Assembly (NCBI RefSeq): GCF_004519335.1
Contig: NZ_SOZD01000004.1
Location: 434,001 to 498,000, forward strand
DNA: 64,000 bases
Direction of reading: 5' to 3'
DNA from: Jiella endophytica
Lineage (GTDB): Bacteria > Pseudomonadota > Alphaproteobacteria > Rhizobiales > Rhizobiaceae
The notes beneath the pieces are model-generated. The model made no database searches and was not told the DNA's origin. It worked only from the letters and a program-made list of their open reading frames with translations. This document shows, in pieces, positions 18,031-26,961 of the stretch. How positions within the stretch are numbered: position 1 is the first letter of the stretch; every line of letters begins with the position of its first letter. A program made the position numbers and the translations under genes.

Positions 18031-18675
18031 ATGTCGGCACTCATGTCTTTTGCGCGCGGCATCGACAGGGTCACCGCCTTCGTCGGGCGCGGCGTCGCCT
18101 GGCTGGTCCTCGTGGTGGTGCTGGTCAGCGCCGGCAATGCGGTGATCCGCAAGGTCTTCGACATCTCGTCCAACGCCTGGCTGGAACTGCAGTGGTATCT
18201 GTTCGGCGCGATCTTCATGCTCGCCGCCGCCTGGACCCTGCAGCGCAACGAGCACATCCGCGTCGACATCGTCTCCAACATGCTGTCGAAACGCACCCGC
18301 GACTGGATCGACCTGATCGGCCACCTGGTCATCCTCCTGCCCTTCACGGTCGTCATGGTCTGGCTGCTCGCCCCCTATGTCCTGCACTCCTTCGAGATCG
18401 GCGAATATTCGCCGAATGCCGGCGGGCTGATCATCTGGCCGGCCAAGGCGCTGCTGCTTGCCGGCTTCCTGCTCCTCCTGTTCCAGGGGATCTCGGAGCT
18501 GATCAAGCGCGCCGCCGTGCTGTTTGCCGGCTATCCGGACGAGACGCCGGCGGGCGTCGCCCACGCGGCCGAAGCCTCCGAACTCGCGGCGCTGGCGCCG
18601 GACGCGCCGCAGGGCGGCAGCGAGGTCCCGACCGGCAAGACCGCTTCCCGCGGTAACGGGGAGGCACACCGGTGA
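18031..18675 (+). CDS. TRAP transporter small permease (DctQ family)
   Basis: 214 residues with four membrane segments in the DctQ pattern. WLELQWYLFGAIFMLAAAWTL followed by NEHIRVDIV is the family signature. A polar tail of about 40 residues follows the last segment. DctQ pairs with the large permease DctM to take up an organic acid delivered by a periplasmic DctP protein and driven by sodium. The stop overlaps the GTG start of the large permease (GTGA at 18672-18675), so the two are coupled. No DctP gene is visible on either side. Confidence 0.92.
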   Translation: MSALMSFARGIDRVTAFVGRGVAWLVLVVVLVSAGNAVIRKVFDISSNAWLELQWYLFGAIFMLAAAWTLQRNEHIRVDIVSNMLSKRTRDWIDLIGHLVILLPFTVVMVWLLAPYVLHSFEIGEYSPNAGGLIIWPAKALLLAGFLLLLFQGISELIKRAAVLFAGYPDETPAGVAHAAEASELAALAPDAPQGGSEVPTGKTASRGNGEAHR

Positions 18676-20750
18676 TCCAGTTCATCGCCCACAATCTCGC
18701 GCCGATCATGTTCGCCACCCTGGTGGTGGTGCTGCTGCTCGGCTATCCGGTCGCCTTCTCGCTCGCCGCGATCGGTCTCGCCTTCTTCGTCATCGGCGTC
18801 GAGCTCGCGCCGCTGTCGTCCGACATCAACCTCTTCTGGCCGCTCCTGAAGGCGTTGCCCGACCGTTTCTTCGGCGGGGTGATGTCGAACGACACGCTGC
18901 TCGCCATCCCCTTCTTCACCTTCATGGGGCTGATCCTCGAGCGCTCGGGCATGGCAGAGGATCTGCTCGAGACCGTCGGTCAGCTCTTCGGCCCGCTGCG
19001 CGGCGGCCTCGCCTATGCGGTGATCTTCGTCGGCGCGTTGCTCGCCGCGACCACCGGCGTGGTCGCCGCCTCGGTGATCGCCATGGGCCTCATCTCGCTG
19101 CCGATCATGCTGCGCTACGGCTACGACCGGCGGCTCGCCTCGGGCGTCATCGTCGCGTCGGGCACGCTGGCCCAGATCGTCCCGCCCTCGCTCGTCCTGA
19201 TCGTTCTTGCCGATCAGCTCGGCCGCTCGGTCGGCGACATGTATTCCGGCGCCCTCGTCCCGGCGCTGGTGCTGACCGGCCTCTATCTCCTCTACATGTT
19301 CGGCGTGACCATGCTGAACGCCAAGGCCGCGCCGGCGCTTCCCCCGGAGGCGCGCACCCTTGGTGGCGGCGTCCTCTCGCTGCTCCTGTCGATCGTCGCG
19401 GCGGTCGCCATCTCCTATGCCGCGACCGTCTATTTCGAAGGCCGGGTGCAGCAGGGCGCCGCGATCTGGGGCGCCGTCGTCGGCGTCGCGGTCGTCTACA
19501 CCGCCGCGGTCGTCAACAAGGCGCTGAAGCTCAACCTCCTCTCCTATCTGACCCAGCAGGTGATCATCGTCATGGTGCCGCCGCTGGCGCTGATCTTCCT
19601 CGTCCTCGGCACCATCTTTCTCGGCGTCGCGACGCCGACCGAAGGCGGCGCGATGGGCGCGGTCGGCGCGCTGATCCTCGCCTTTTCCAAGCGCCGGCTG
19701 AACACCACCCTGATGGTCCAGGCGATGGAGGCGACGACCAAGCTCTCCGCCTTCGTCCTGTTCATCCTGATCGGCGCGCGGGTGTTCTCGCTGACCTTCT
19801 ACGGCGTCAACGGCCATGTCTGGGTCGAGCACCTGTTGACCTCCGTGCCGGGCGGCGAGACCGGCTTCCTTATCGTCGTCAACCTTCTGGTGTTCTTCCT
19901 CGCCTTCTTCCTCGACTTCTTCGAGCTCGCCTTCATCATCGTGCCGCTGCTCGCGCCGGTGGCCGACAAGCTCGGCATCGACCTGATCTGGTTCGGCGTT
20001 TTGCTCGGCATCAACATGCAGACGAGCTTCATGCACCCGCCCTTCGGCTTCGCGCTGTTCTACCTGCGCTCGGTGGCGGCCAGGGTGCCCTATCTCGACC
20101 GGATCACCGGCAAGCGCATGGAGCCGGTGACCACCGGACAGATCTACTGGGGCGCGGTGCCCTTCGTCTGCATCCAGGTGGTGATGGTCGGCCTGACGAT
20201 CGCCTTCCCTGGCATGGTGATGCGCTACAAGACCGAAGTGCCGAAGGCGAGCAGCACGGACTTCAAGGTGCCGGGCTTCGGCGAGAACGGCGGCGGCGGC
20301 AATGGCAGCGCACCGTCCTTCGGCCTGCCGCCGCTTGGCGGCGCACCCTCCTTCGGCCAGCCCGGAGCCGGCGGCCAGAACGGCAATGGCAGCTCCGGCG
20401 GCACGGGGAATTCCGGCAATGGCGGCTTCGGCCTGCCGCCTCTGAGCTTTCCGGGCAGCCAGCCGGCGCCGGGCGGAGCGGGTGTGGGGAGCGGAACCGG
20501 CGGCGCGTCCGGCCAGAGCAATCAGAACGGCCAGGCCCCGAGCTTCGGCCTGCCGCCGCTGCAGCTCGGCAACGGGCCGGCGGAAAGCCTGCCGCCCGCG
20601 ACAGGCGAAACCGCTCCATCCGGAAGCGGCGATGCCTCGGCGCCCGGCCAGCCGGCGGGGAATGGCGCGCAGCCGCAGGACAGCCCGCCGGCGAGCGGCA
20701 GCAACGCGCCAGGCGGCGTCGACCTGTCGAAACCGCCGGCCTTCAACTGA
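18672..20750 (+). CDS. TRAP transporter large permease (DctM family) with Gly/Pro-rich tail
   Basis: 692 residues from GTG 18672. The first about 520 residues are the DctM permease: many membrane segments, FGGVMSNDTLLAIPFFTFMG, ASGTLAQIVPPSLVLIVL and MQTSFMHPPFGFALFYLR. An extra segment near residues 235-300 gives the longer DctM subtype. Then comes an unusual tail of about 170 residues, rich in Gly, Pro, Ser and Asn. It contains FGLPPL three times and the related FGQPG once, and has no membrane segment. DctM proteins normally end soon after the last membrane helix, so the tail is an addition. Substrate unknown; no binding-protein gene lies nearby. Confidence 0.9.
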   Translation: MIQFIAHNLAPIMFATLVVVLLLGYPVAFSLAAIGLAFFVIGVELAPLSSDINLFWPLLKALPDRFFGGVMSNDTLLAIPFFTFMGLILERSGMAEDLLETVGQLFGPLRGGLAYAVIFVGALLAATTGVVAASVIAMGLISLPIMLRYGYDRRLASGVIVASGTLAQIVPPSLVLIVLADQLGRSVGDMYSGALVPALVLTGLYLLYMFGVTMLNAKAAPALPPEARTLGGGVLSLLLSIVAAVAISYAATVYFEGRVQQGAAIWGAVVGVAVVYTAAVVNKALKLNLLSYLTQQVIIVMVPPLALIFLVLGTIFLGVATPTEGGAMGAVGALILAFSKRRLNTTLMVQAMEATTKLSAFVLFILIGARVFSLTFYGVNGHVWVEHLLTSVPGGETGFLIVVNLLVFFLAFFLDFFELAFIIVPLLAPVADKLGIDLIWFGVLLGINMQTSFMHPPFGFALFYLRSVAARVPYLDRITGKRMEPVTTGQIYWGAVPFVCIQVVMVGLTIAFPGMVMRYKTEVPKASSTDFKVPGFGENGGGGNGSAPSFGLPPLGGAPSFGQPGAGGQNGNGSSGGTGNSGNGGFGLPPLSFPGSQPAPGGAGVGSGTGGASGQSNQNGQAPSFGLPPLQLGNGPAESLPPATGETAPSGSGDASAPGQPAGNGAQPQDSPPASGSNAPGGVDLSKPPAFN

Positions 20751-20997
20751 TCAGCGGATCCCGCCCGCCGGGCCCTGCTCTTCTCACCCTGCTCTTCGGG
20801 CTTCGCTCGTCAGGCCCGGCCCGTAATCCGGGGTAGAGCCTGAACTGGCGGGAATCTCCGGCAATCGTCTTGGCCACCGTCGGCTGCCTCTTGGGCTCTA
20901 GAAAGGCCTCTTGCGGGCAGACCCACGCGCAGGCAATCTTGGCGCCACCTGACGCTCGGTCATTTCCGACCCCGCCAGCCCAACGAGGGGGTCGACC

Positions 20998-22005
20998 TTG
21001 CTCTCCCGCGCCCTGCTTTCGGCCATGCTCGCTTTCGCCGCCGCCTCGCCGGCCCTCGCCAATGATTCCACCGCCAATCTTGCCGTCGGCGGACTGACGC
21101 TGACGACCACCGACGCGATCGAGATGCGCCGGGAAGACCTGTCGATCGCGATGGACCGCATCGCGGTCGACTATGAGTTCGTCAACGCCACCGACCAGCC
21201 GGTGACGACCACGGTCGCCTTTCCCCTGCCGGAGATCGAGATCGATCCGTTTGACGGCAACATCGACCTGCCCTCGGCCAATCCGGACGATCCGTTTCTG
21301 TTCAAGACGACGGTCGACGGCAGACCGGTGGCGATGACCATCGACCGCGCCGCTTATCACGACGGCGCCAATATCACCCGGCGGCTGGAAAAGCTCGGCG
21401 TCCCCCTCGCGCCCTTTGCCGGGGATGCCGTCGACGTCCTCGACAGGCTGCCAGAGGCGGAGCAGCAATCGCTGCTCGGCGAAGAGATCGCCGTCCTCAA
21501 CGAATACGACGCCGGCAAGGGCCGGGGGAGGCATCTCGCACCGAACTGGTCGCTGCGCCTTGCCTATCACTGGCAGCAGACCTTTCCGCCGAAGACGGTC
21601 GTCAAGGTCAGCCACAGCTACAAGCCCTCGGTCGGCAGCTTTGTCTCGACGGCGGTCAGCGCCAGCTATCAGAGTCCGGAGGAGGCACGAGAGTTTCGCG
21701 CCCGCTACTGCGTTGACGACGACATCGTGGCTGCGGTGAAGCGGGCCGGGGCGAAAGCAGGCGTCGAAGGCGGCGGTTTCCAGGACCGCTACATCGACTA
21801 TGTGCTGACGACCGGAGCCAACTGGGCGAAGCCGATCGGGAGCTTCCACCTGATCGTCGACAAGGGTTCGCCGAAGAACCTCGTCAGCTTCTGCGCCAGC
21901 GGCGTGAAGAAGATCGCGCCGACGCAATTCGAGGTGGTCTACCGGGACTTCACCCCGAAGGACGACCTGCACGTCTTGATCCTGAGGGCCTTCGGGACCG
22001 AATAG
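20998..22005 (+). CDS. DUF4424 secreted protein
   Basis: 335 residues. The start is a TTG at 20998, supported by a GAGGGGG site seven bases upstream and by an immediate signal peptide (MLSRALLSAMLAFAAASPALA); ATG 21022 would cut the signal short. The mature part begins NDSTANLAVGGLTLT and includes VDYEFVNATDQPVTTTVAFPLP, typical of DUF4424, a periplasmic or secreted family of unknown function. It stands alone. Confidence 0.85.
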   Translation: MLSRALLSAMLAFAAASPALANDSTANLAVGGLTLTTTDAIEMRREDLSIAMDRIAVDYEFVNATDQPVTTTVAFPLPEIEIDPFDGNIDLPSANPDDPFLFKTTVDGRPVAMTIDRAAYHDGANITRRLEKLGVPLAPFAGDAVDVLDRLPEAEQQSLLGEEIAVLNEYDAGKGRGRHLAPNWSLRLAYHWQQTFPPKTVVKVSHSYKPSVGSFVSTAVSASYQSPEEAREFRARYCVDDDIVAAVKRAGAKAGVEGGGFQDRYIDYVLTTGANWAKPIGSFHLIVDKGSPKNLVSFCASGVKKIAPTQFEVVYRDFTPKDDLHVLILRAFGTE

Positions 22006-22107
22006 CCTGCCGATTGTTCGGCGATTCCCATCGCACCGCCCTTTGGACGTTCCAAAGAGGTCGTCGAGCTCGTCACAACGGTCTTCGACCGGTGAAAATC
22101 ATCGGTT

Positions 22108-22557
22108 TCATCGACCCCCGACGGCCTGTACCGTCGATAGCAGGTCTATGCCGACGGATCGAAGCACCACCGCTACGAATATCAGAAAGAGCGTGTAGAT
22201 CCCTGCTGCCACGCATGACGTCCAGACCGACTTCCAGAACGTGCCCCTCAGTGCCTCTTCGCGAATTTGCGGGGCGTTGTTCTCGATCACCGAACCTGCA
22301 AAGGCCAGCAGGACAGCCTCGGCTTCCTTTTCTGCACCGGACACACGCGTGGGCGTCCAGGTCCGGATATACTCCTGCAGCTCGTCATCGTTTGGTTTGC
22401 GGCCGTTCCTCTCGAAGAAGTCGGTCGCCCACTCACGTTTCGCTAATTTGTAGAGACAGTACGCAACCATGCCGGGAAGCATCTCGGGATCCGGCTGGCT
22501 GGCGTCGACGAAGCGCTCGAATAAGGGATTGTAGCGAGGGGCCCGCGGCTCACTCAC
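22108..22557 (-). CDS. Hypothetical protein with one C-terminal membrane helix
   Basis: 149 residues; not recognised. The N-terminal 110 residues are soluble and charged. One membrane helix (AAGIYTLFLIFVAVVLRSVGI) lies close to the C-terminus, giving a tail-anchored layout. The start ATG overlaps the stop of the upstream 69-residue gene, so the pair is coupled. Base composition is visibly less GC-rich than the surrounding genes, which suggests recent acquisition. Confidence 0.65.
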   Translation of the reverse strand: MSEPRAPRYNPLFERFVDASQPDPEMLPGMVAYCLYKLAKREWATDFFERNGRKPNDDELQEYIRTWTPTRVSGAEKEAEAVLLAFAGSVIENNAPQIREEALRGTFWKSVWTSCVAAGIYTLFLIFVAVVLRSVGIDLLSTVQAVGGR

Positions 22558-22763
22558 TCAACGACCTTCGGCTCGCCTGTGGTCGCGATCGCCACTTTCA
22601 GGCGGCTCGCGGCGGCCGTCTTCGCCGAGGTGAACGTGTTGTCGCTGACAACGCGCACATAACCCATCCCGGGCACGCTAACTTTTTTGCCGTATTGGCT
22701 CGCCTTGCCTGGGCCCTGAAGGAGGACGCCATGAGTTCGACCGGATGTTTTCATGGCCTTCAT
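22554..22763 (-). CDS. Small hypothetical protein upstream of the membrane protein
   Basis: 69 residues, basic, with KKVSVPGMGYVRVVSDNTFTSA in the middle; no family recognised. It shares the ATGA-type overlap with the next gene (22554-22557) and the same lower GC content. ATG 22754, at residue 4, is an alternative start. The coupling to a longer frame is the main reason to regard it as real. Confidence 0.5.
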   Translation of the reverse strand: MKAMKTSGRTHGVLLQGPGKASQYGKKVSVPGMGYVRVVSDNTFTSAKTAAASRLKVAIATTGEPKVVE

Positions 22764-22909
22764 CGAATAGGCTTCCTTCCCCGCGAAAGTCTCAGAGCGG
22801 CTCGCCCCGACGTTACCACTGAAGCCTTTGCCTGCCTATAAATGGGATGCAAACATTTCTCGGGCAACCGCCCGTCGTATCGCGACGTCTGACCTGGCGA
22901 CCAGTCCGA

Positions 22910-23959
22910 TCACCCCTCGGCCACCGACCACATCAGCGGCTTGTCCGCCCGAAACACTACGACGCTGCCGTCCTCGCCGGCATCGACGGGGCGGAAGATC
23001 GCTTCGTCCGGCGCGGCCTTGCGCAGGGTGATCTTGTCCTCATTGACCGGCAGCCGGTAGAAGGCCGCGCCGTTCAGCGAGACGAAGGCTTCGAGCCTGT
23101 CGAGCGCGCCTTCCTCGTCGAAGACCTGCGCGACGTAAGGAATGGCCACCGGCGCGTTGAAGATGCCGGCGCAGCCGCAGGCGCATTCCTTCAGCGACGA
23201 CAGATGCGGCGCCGAATCCGTGCCGAGGAAGAACTTGGCACTGCCAGACGTCGCGGCCTTGCGCAGCGCCTGGCGATGGTTTTCCCGCTTGGCGATCGGC
23301 AGGCAGTAGAAATGCGGACGGATGCCGCCCTTGAAGATGTCGGTGCGGTTGATGATCAGATGCTGCGGGGTGATCGTCGCGGCGAGATTGTCGTCGGCCT
23401 CGCCGACATAGGATGCGCCCTCCTCGGTGGTGATGTGCTCCATCACGATGCGAAGGGCCGGAAAGTCCTTGCGCAGGGGGGTGAGCACACGCTCGATGAA
23501 CACCGCCTCGCGGTCGAAGATGTCGACCTCGGGATCGGTCACCTCGCCATGGACGAGCAGCGGCACGCCGGCCTCCTGCATCGCTTCCAGCACCGTGTGG
23601 ACCTTGGAGAGATCCTTGACGCCCGCGTCGGAATTCGTCGTCGCGCCGGCCGGATAGAGTTTTACCGCGGTCAGTTCGCCGCTCGCCGCTCCTTGGGTGA
23701 TCGTCTGAGGATCGGTCGTCTCGGTGAGGTAGAGCGTCATCAGCGGTCGGAACCGCGCGCCGGCGGGCAGCGCCGCCGCGATGCGGCCGCGATAGGCGCG
23801 CAGGTCTTCAAGGGTCCGGACCGGCGGCACGAGGTTCGGCATGATGATGGCGCGGGCAAAGCGCGCCGCGCTGACCGGCGCCACCGCCTTCAGCATCGCG
23901 CCGTCGCGCAGATGGAGATGCCAGTCGTCTGGACGGGTGATTTCGATCTGTTCGACCAT
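22910..23959 (-). CDS. pyrC: Dihydroorotase, class II
   Basis: 349 residues from ATG 23959. [14 protein letters not shown] gives the first metal-binding His-x-His. The later VHGEVTD, VMEHITT and LGTDSAPH motifs carry the remaining metal ligands and the catalytic Asp. Length and order match the E. coli PyrC type, a zinc enzyme that closes carbamoyl-aspartate to dihydroorotate in pyrimidine synthesis. The frame runs on to 24037 without family features, so the shorter start is chosen. It stands alone. Confidence 0.95.
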   Translation of the reverse strand: MVEQIEITRPDDWHLHLRDGAMLKAVAPVSAARFARAIIMPNLVPPVRTLEDLRAYRGRIAAALPAGARFRPLMTLYLTETTDPQTITQGAASGELTAVKLYPAGATTNSDAGVKDLSKVHTVLEAMQEAGVPLLVHGEVTDPEVDIFDREAVFIERVLTPLRKDFPALRIVMEHITTEEGASYVGEADDNLAATITPQHLIINRTDIFKGGIRPHFYCLPIAKRENHRQALRKAATSGSAKFFLGTDSAPHLSSLKECACGCAGIFNAPVAIPYVAQVFDEEGALDRLEAFVSLNGAAFYRLPVNEDKITLRKAAPDEAIFRPVDAGEDGSVVVFRADKPLMWSVAEG

Positions 23960-24219
23960 CGTTTCGATCCTTGCCGAGCCGCCGCGCGTCGGCCGCTCCG
24001 GCAGATGTCCTTGCGTCGTTGCGCCTACGCGCCGCACCCGCCGGTGCGACGGCGGTTTGAGCAGACCTGCCCCGCCCTGTCCAGACGCCCGGCCGTATCC
24101 CGCGGCTTGATACGCATCGCGTCCCGCGCGGCTTCAGGCCGCATCGTCCGGCATTGCCGAACGCAGCCCCTCCTCCCACATCTCGCCGGTGCGACCGCAA
24201 CCTGGAGACCGACGGCACC

Positions 24220-25020
24220 ATGACGAAGGACGCGTTGCCGACGGCTGTCGGCCAGGGCCCATCGAGCGACCGGGCAGGACGGACAGACCCGACGAATACA
24301 CGGCCGTTTCGCCGCGGGTCTGGCGTTTCAGCCATGGGCGCTCTCCTCGCCACCTTGCCACTGGTCTTGCTCGCCGGTGCGGGATCTAAAGCGTTGGCGG
24401 CCGACTGCACCGCCCCGGCCCATGCGTCGATCGACTGGCATCACTGCAACCGCCAGAACCTCATGCTGCACGCGGCCGACCTTGCCGGAGCCGATCTGCG
24501 CGACGTCGACTTCACCCTCACCGACCTGCGAAATGCCGACCTCTCCTCGGCCAGACTGACCGACGCCAAGCTGGTGCGCGCATCCCTCGCCGGCGCAACG
24601 GCCGACGCTGCGGATTTCTCCAAGGCGGAAGGCTACAGGACCGATTTTTCCGGCGTTTCAGCCCAAAAGGCCTCCTTCCAGAGCGCCGAGCTGCAGCGGG
24701 CGGATTTTGCCGACGCAAATGTCGAGGGCGCCGATTTCGGCAAGGCGGAACTCGGCCGGGCGCATTTTGCCGGCGCCACCCTCGGCAACAACAGCTTCGC
24801 CTTTGCCAATCTCGCCAGGGCCGAGTTCGCCGGTGCCAAGATCGACGGCCCGCTCGATCTCGGCGGCGCCTATCTGTTCCTCACTCGCTTCGAGGGCGTC
24901 GACCTCTCTTCGACGAAGGGTCTCGTCCAGAGCCAGATCGACATCGCCTGCGGCGACACCAGGACAAAGCTGCCGGAAGGCCTGACACGCCCGGCAAAAT
25001 GGCCCTGCGGCGCCGACTGA
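24220..25020 (+). CDS. Exported pentapeptide-repeat protein
   Basis: 266 residues from ATG 24220 (GGAGA site upstream); ATG 24334, directly before the hydrophobic signal (MGALLATLPLVLLAGAGSKALA), is an equally good start. From about residue 80 the protein is made of A(D/N)Lxx-type pentapeptides (ADLAGADLRDVDF, ADFADANVEGADF), which predict a right-handed beta helix. It ends with a Cys-containing IACGDTRTKLPEGL tail. Such exported pentapeptide proteins have no settled function. Confidence 0.8.
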   Translation: MTKDALPTAVGQGPSSDRAGRTDPTNTRPFRRGSGVSAMGALLATLPLVLLAGAGSKALAADCTAPAHASIDWHHCNRQNLMLHAADLAGADLRDVDFTLTDLRNADLSSARLTDAKLVRASLAGATADAADFSKAEGYRTDFSGVSAQKASFQSAELQRADFADANVEGADFGKAELGRAHFAGATLGNNSFAFANLARAEFAGAKIDGPLDLGGAYLFLTRFEGVDLSSTKGLVQSQIDIACGDTRTKLPEGLTRPAKWPCGAD

Positions 25021-25099
25021 AGCTGGCGCCCGGCCGCAGCGCGGGAGCCGCCTTGCCGGCCGCTTGCGTTGTCTCGCAGTGCGGTATAGGCCAGCCGCC

Positions 25100-26149
25100 A
25101 TGATCTTTGCTTCCGACAACTGGTCCGGCGCCCACCCCGCCGTCAACGCCGCTCTCGCAAGGCACAGCGAGGGCATGGCGAGCGCCTATGGCAGCAGCGA
25201 CCTCGACAAGGCCGTCGAGCAGCGCTTCAACGAGATCTTCGAGCGCGAGGTCGCCGTATTCTTCGTCGGCACCGGCACCGCGGCGAACTCGCTGGCGCTC
25301 GCCTCGGTCAACCGGCCGGGCGGCGTCGTCCTGTGCCACCGCGAAGCGCATATCATCGAGGACGAGTGCGGCGCCCCGGAGTTCTTCACCCATGGTGCGC
25401 GGCTTGCTGCCGTCGACGGTCCGGACGGCCGGATCGATCCGGCGAATCTCAGGCGCGAGCTCGCCCGCTTCAAGCCGGGCCACGTCCATACCGGCCAGCC
25501 GATGGCGGTGTCGATCAGCCAGCCCGGCGAGGCCGGCACGCTCTATAGCGCCGACGAGATCGAGGCGATCGCCTCGATCGCTCACGGCCGCGACCTGACG
25601 CTGCACATGGACGGCGCGCGCTTTGCCAACGGCCTCGTCGCCACCGGCCTGTCGCCGGCCGAGATGAGCTGGAAGCGAGGCGTCGACATCCTCTCCTTCG
25701 GCGCGACGAAGAACGGCTGCTGGTGCGCCGAGGCGATCGTCGTCTTTGATCCCGACAAGGCCTCGCAGTTTCCCTATATCCGCAAGCGCGGCGCCCAGCT
25801 GTTCTCCAAGACGCGCTTTGTCGCGGCGCAGTTCATGGCCTATTTCGAGGGCGGTCTGTGGCTGGACATGGCCGGCCATGCCAACCGCATGGCGGGGCTG
25901 TTGCGCGAGGCGCTCGACAAGAGCAACGCGGCGCGCCAGGCCTGGCCGACGGCAAGCAACGAGGTCTTCGCCGTCCTGCCGAAGGACCTCGCAGCCCGCA
26001 TGCGCGAGGCCGGCGCGGTGTTCTACGACTGGAACGCACCCCATTCGATGCCGGAGCTGACCTCCGAGGACGAGACGCTGGCGCGGCTGGTCACCAGCTG
26101 GTCGACCACGCAAGCGGACGTCGAGGGGTTCGCCGCGTTCCTGCGGTAG
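25100..26149 (+). CDS. Low-specificity L-threonine aldolase
   Basis: 349 residues from ATG 25100 (MIFASDNWSGAHPAV). The PLP enzyme features are present: FVGTGTAANSLAL, the LHMDGARFAN motif with the PLP-contacting Asp, and SFGATKNGCWCAEA carrying the Schiff-base lysine. The enzyme splits threonine or allo-threonine to glycine and acetaldehyde. It stands alone, and a frame extension to 25064 has no support. Confidence 0.92.
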   Translation: MIFASDNWSGAHPAVNAALARHSEGMASAYGSSDLDKAVEQRFNEIFEREVAVFFVGTGTAANSLALASVNRPGGVVLCHREAHIIEDECGAPEFFTHGARLAAVDGPDGRIDPANLRRELARFKPGHVHTGQPMAVSISQPGEAGTLYSADEIEAIASIAHGRDLTLHMDGARFANGLVATGLSPAEMSWKRGVDILSFGATKNGCWCAEAIVVFDPDKASQFPYIRKRGAQLFSKTRFVAAQFMAYFEGGLWLDMAGHANRMAGLLREALDKSNAARQAWPTASNEVFAVLPKDLAARMREAGAVFYDWNAPHSMPELTSEDETLARLVTSWSTTQADVEGFAAFLR

Positions 26150-26545
26150 CTTTTCATCCGTCTTGAGAAGCCTCCAGTCCCGAGCCGATAGCGCTGGCAC
26201 TCGACGTGATCGGCGCTCGAAACCAGCGCTCCTGCCGCGGGTCGGTCCGACACCGTTTACGCTGTCTGGCCGTCAGTTGCCTCGAAGTCCGCCGATCGCG
26301 GGTTGCACGGATCAGCGCCGAAGTTTCGCAAGTTCATCATCACGTTTTCCCTCGCGCCGTTGATTTCCGCCCGGGACCGTCACCACATCGGCGGTGCGAT
26401 AGCCCGCTCGCCGCTCCCATCAGCGCCGCGCCGGCTTCCGCGACAATGCCGGGAGAAGACCGCACGCTCGGGCCGAAGCTGGCCTGCGCAAACGGTGCAA
26501 CGCCACAGAAGCGATACCCGGCAAAAGACCAAAGGGAGATGAAAC
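26150..26545. other. Intergenic region without visible gene
   Basis: 396 bases between the aldolase gene and the short Rmf/CrpP-like gene. Several frames stay open because of high GC, but none has a start with ribosome site or any family feature. No strong repeat was seen. It probably holds the promoter of the downstream small gene. Confidence 0.5.
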
Positions 26546-26770
26546 ATGGTCACCGATGCCTTCGAACAGGGCCGCCTAGCCTTCCGCCACAACCATCCGA
26601 TGTCGGCCTGCCGATATCCGGTCGGCTCGGACCTTCGCGCGCAATGGATGGCCGGATGGAACACGGCGCGAAATGCCGCACCCGGCGGCGACGGAAGCGC
26701 CCATCCCGGCATGATGTCGGACGCGCGCCGGGTCGGCGATCTCGGACGGCCGGCAGCCCACGAGTCCTGA
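26546..26770 (+). CDS. Rmf/CrpP-like small protein
   Basis: 74 residues, behind a good AGGGAGA ribosome site seven bases from the ATG. The core AFEQGRLAFRHNHPMSACRYP then RAQWMAGWNTARN follows the G-x-A...C-x-Y-P...R-x-x-W-x-x-GW pattern of ribosome modulation factor and the related CrpP family. RMF dimerises idle ribosomes in stationary phase. CrpP was described as a fluoroquinolone-modifying protein, but most relatives are uncharacterised. The C-terminal 25 residues are extra and unordered-looking. It is followed 191 bases later by puuA, with no sign of coupling. Confidence 0.75.
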   Translation: MVTDAFEQGRLAFRHNHPMSACRYPVGSDLRAQWMAGWNTARNAAPGGDGSAHPGMMSDARRVGDLGRPAAHES

Positions 26771-26961
26771 TCCGGCCGATCCGCATTGATTTGCAACAGG
26801 ATGGCAGCGGCGCGGCAAGGCTTCGCGCCGCCGGCGAGCTTTCAGCGCGGGCCCTGCCGGAAGTGGTGGGCCGATTGCCGCTCCGGGACCGGCCTTTCCT
26901 CGCCCTTCACAAGCCTGTATCCTGGCTGTCAGCCCCTTCAAGGCCCTTCAGACAGGCATTC

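Noticed and set aside
26206-26961. In-frame upstream extension of puuA by about 250 codons
   Set aside because: No glutamine-synthetase feature, no ribosome site, and it overlaps the Rmf/CrpP-like gene that has its own signals.
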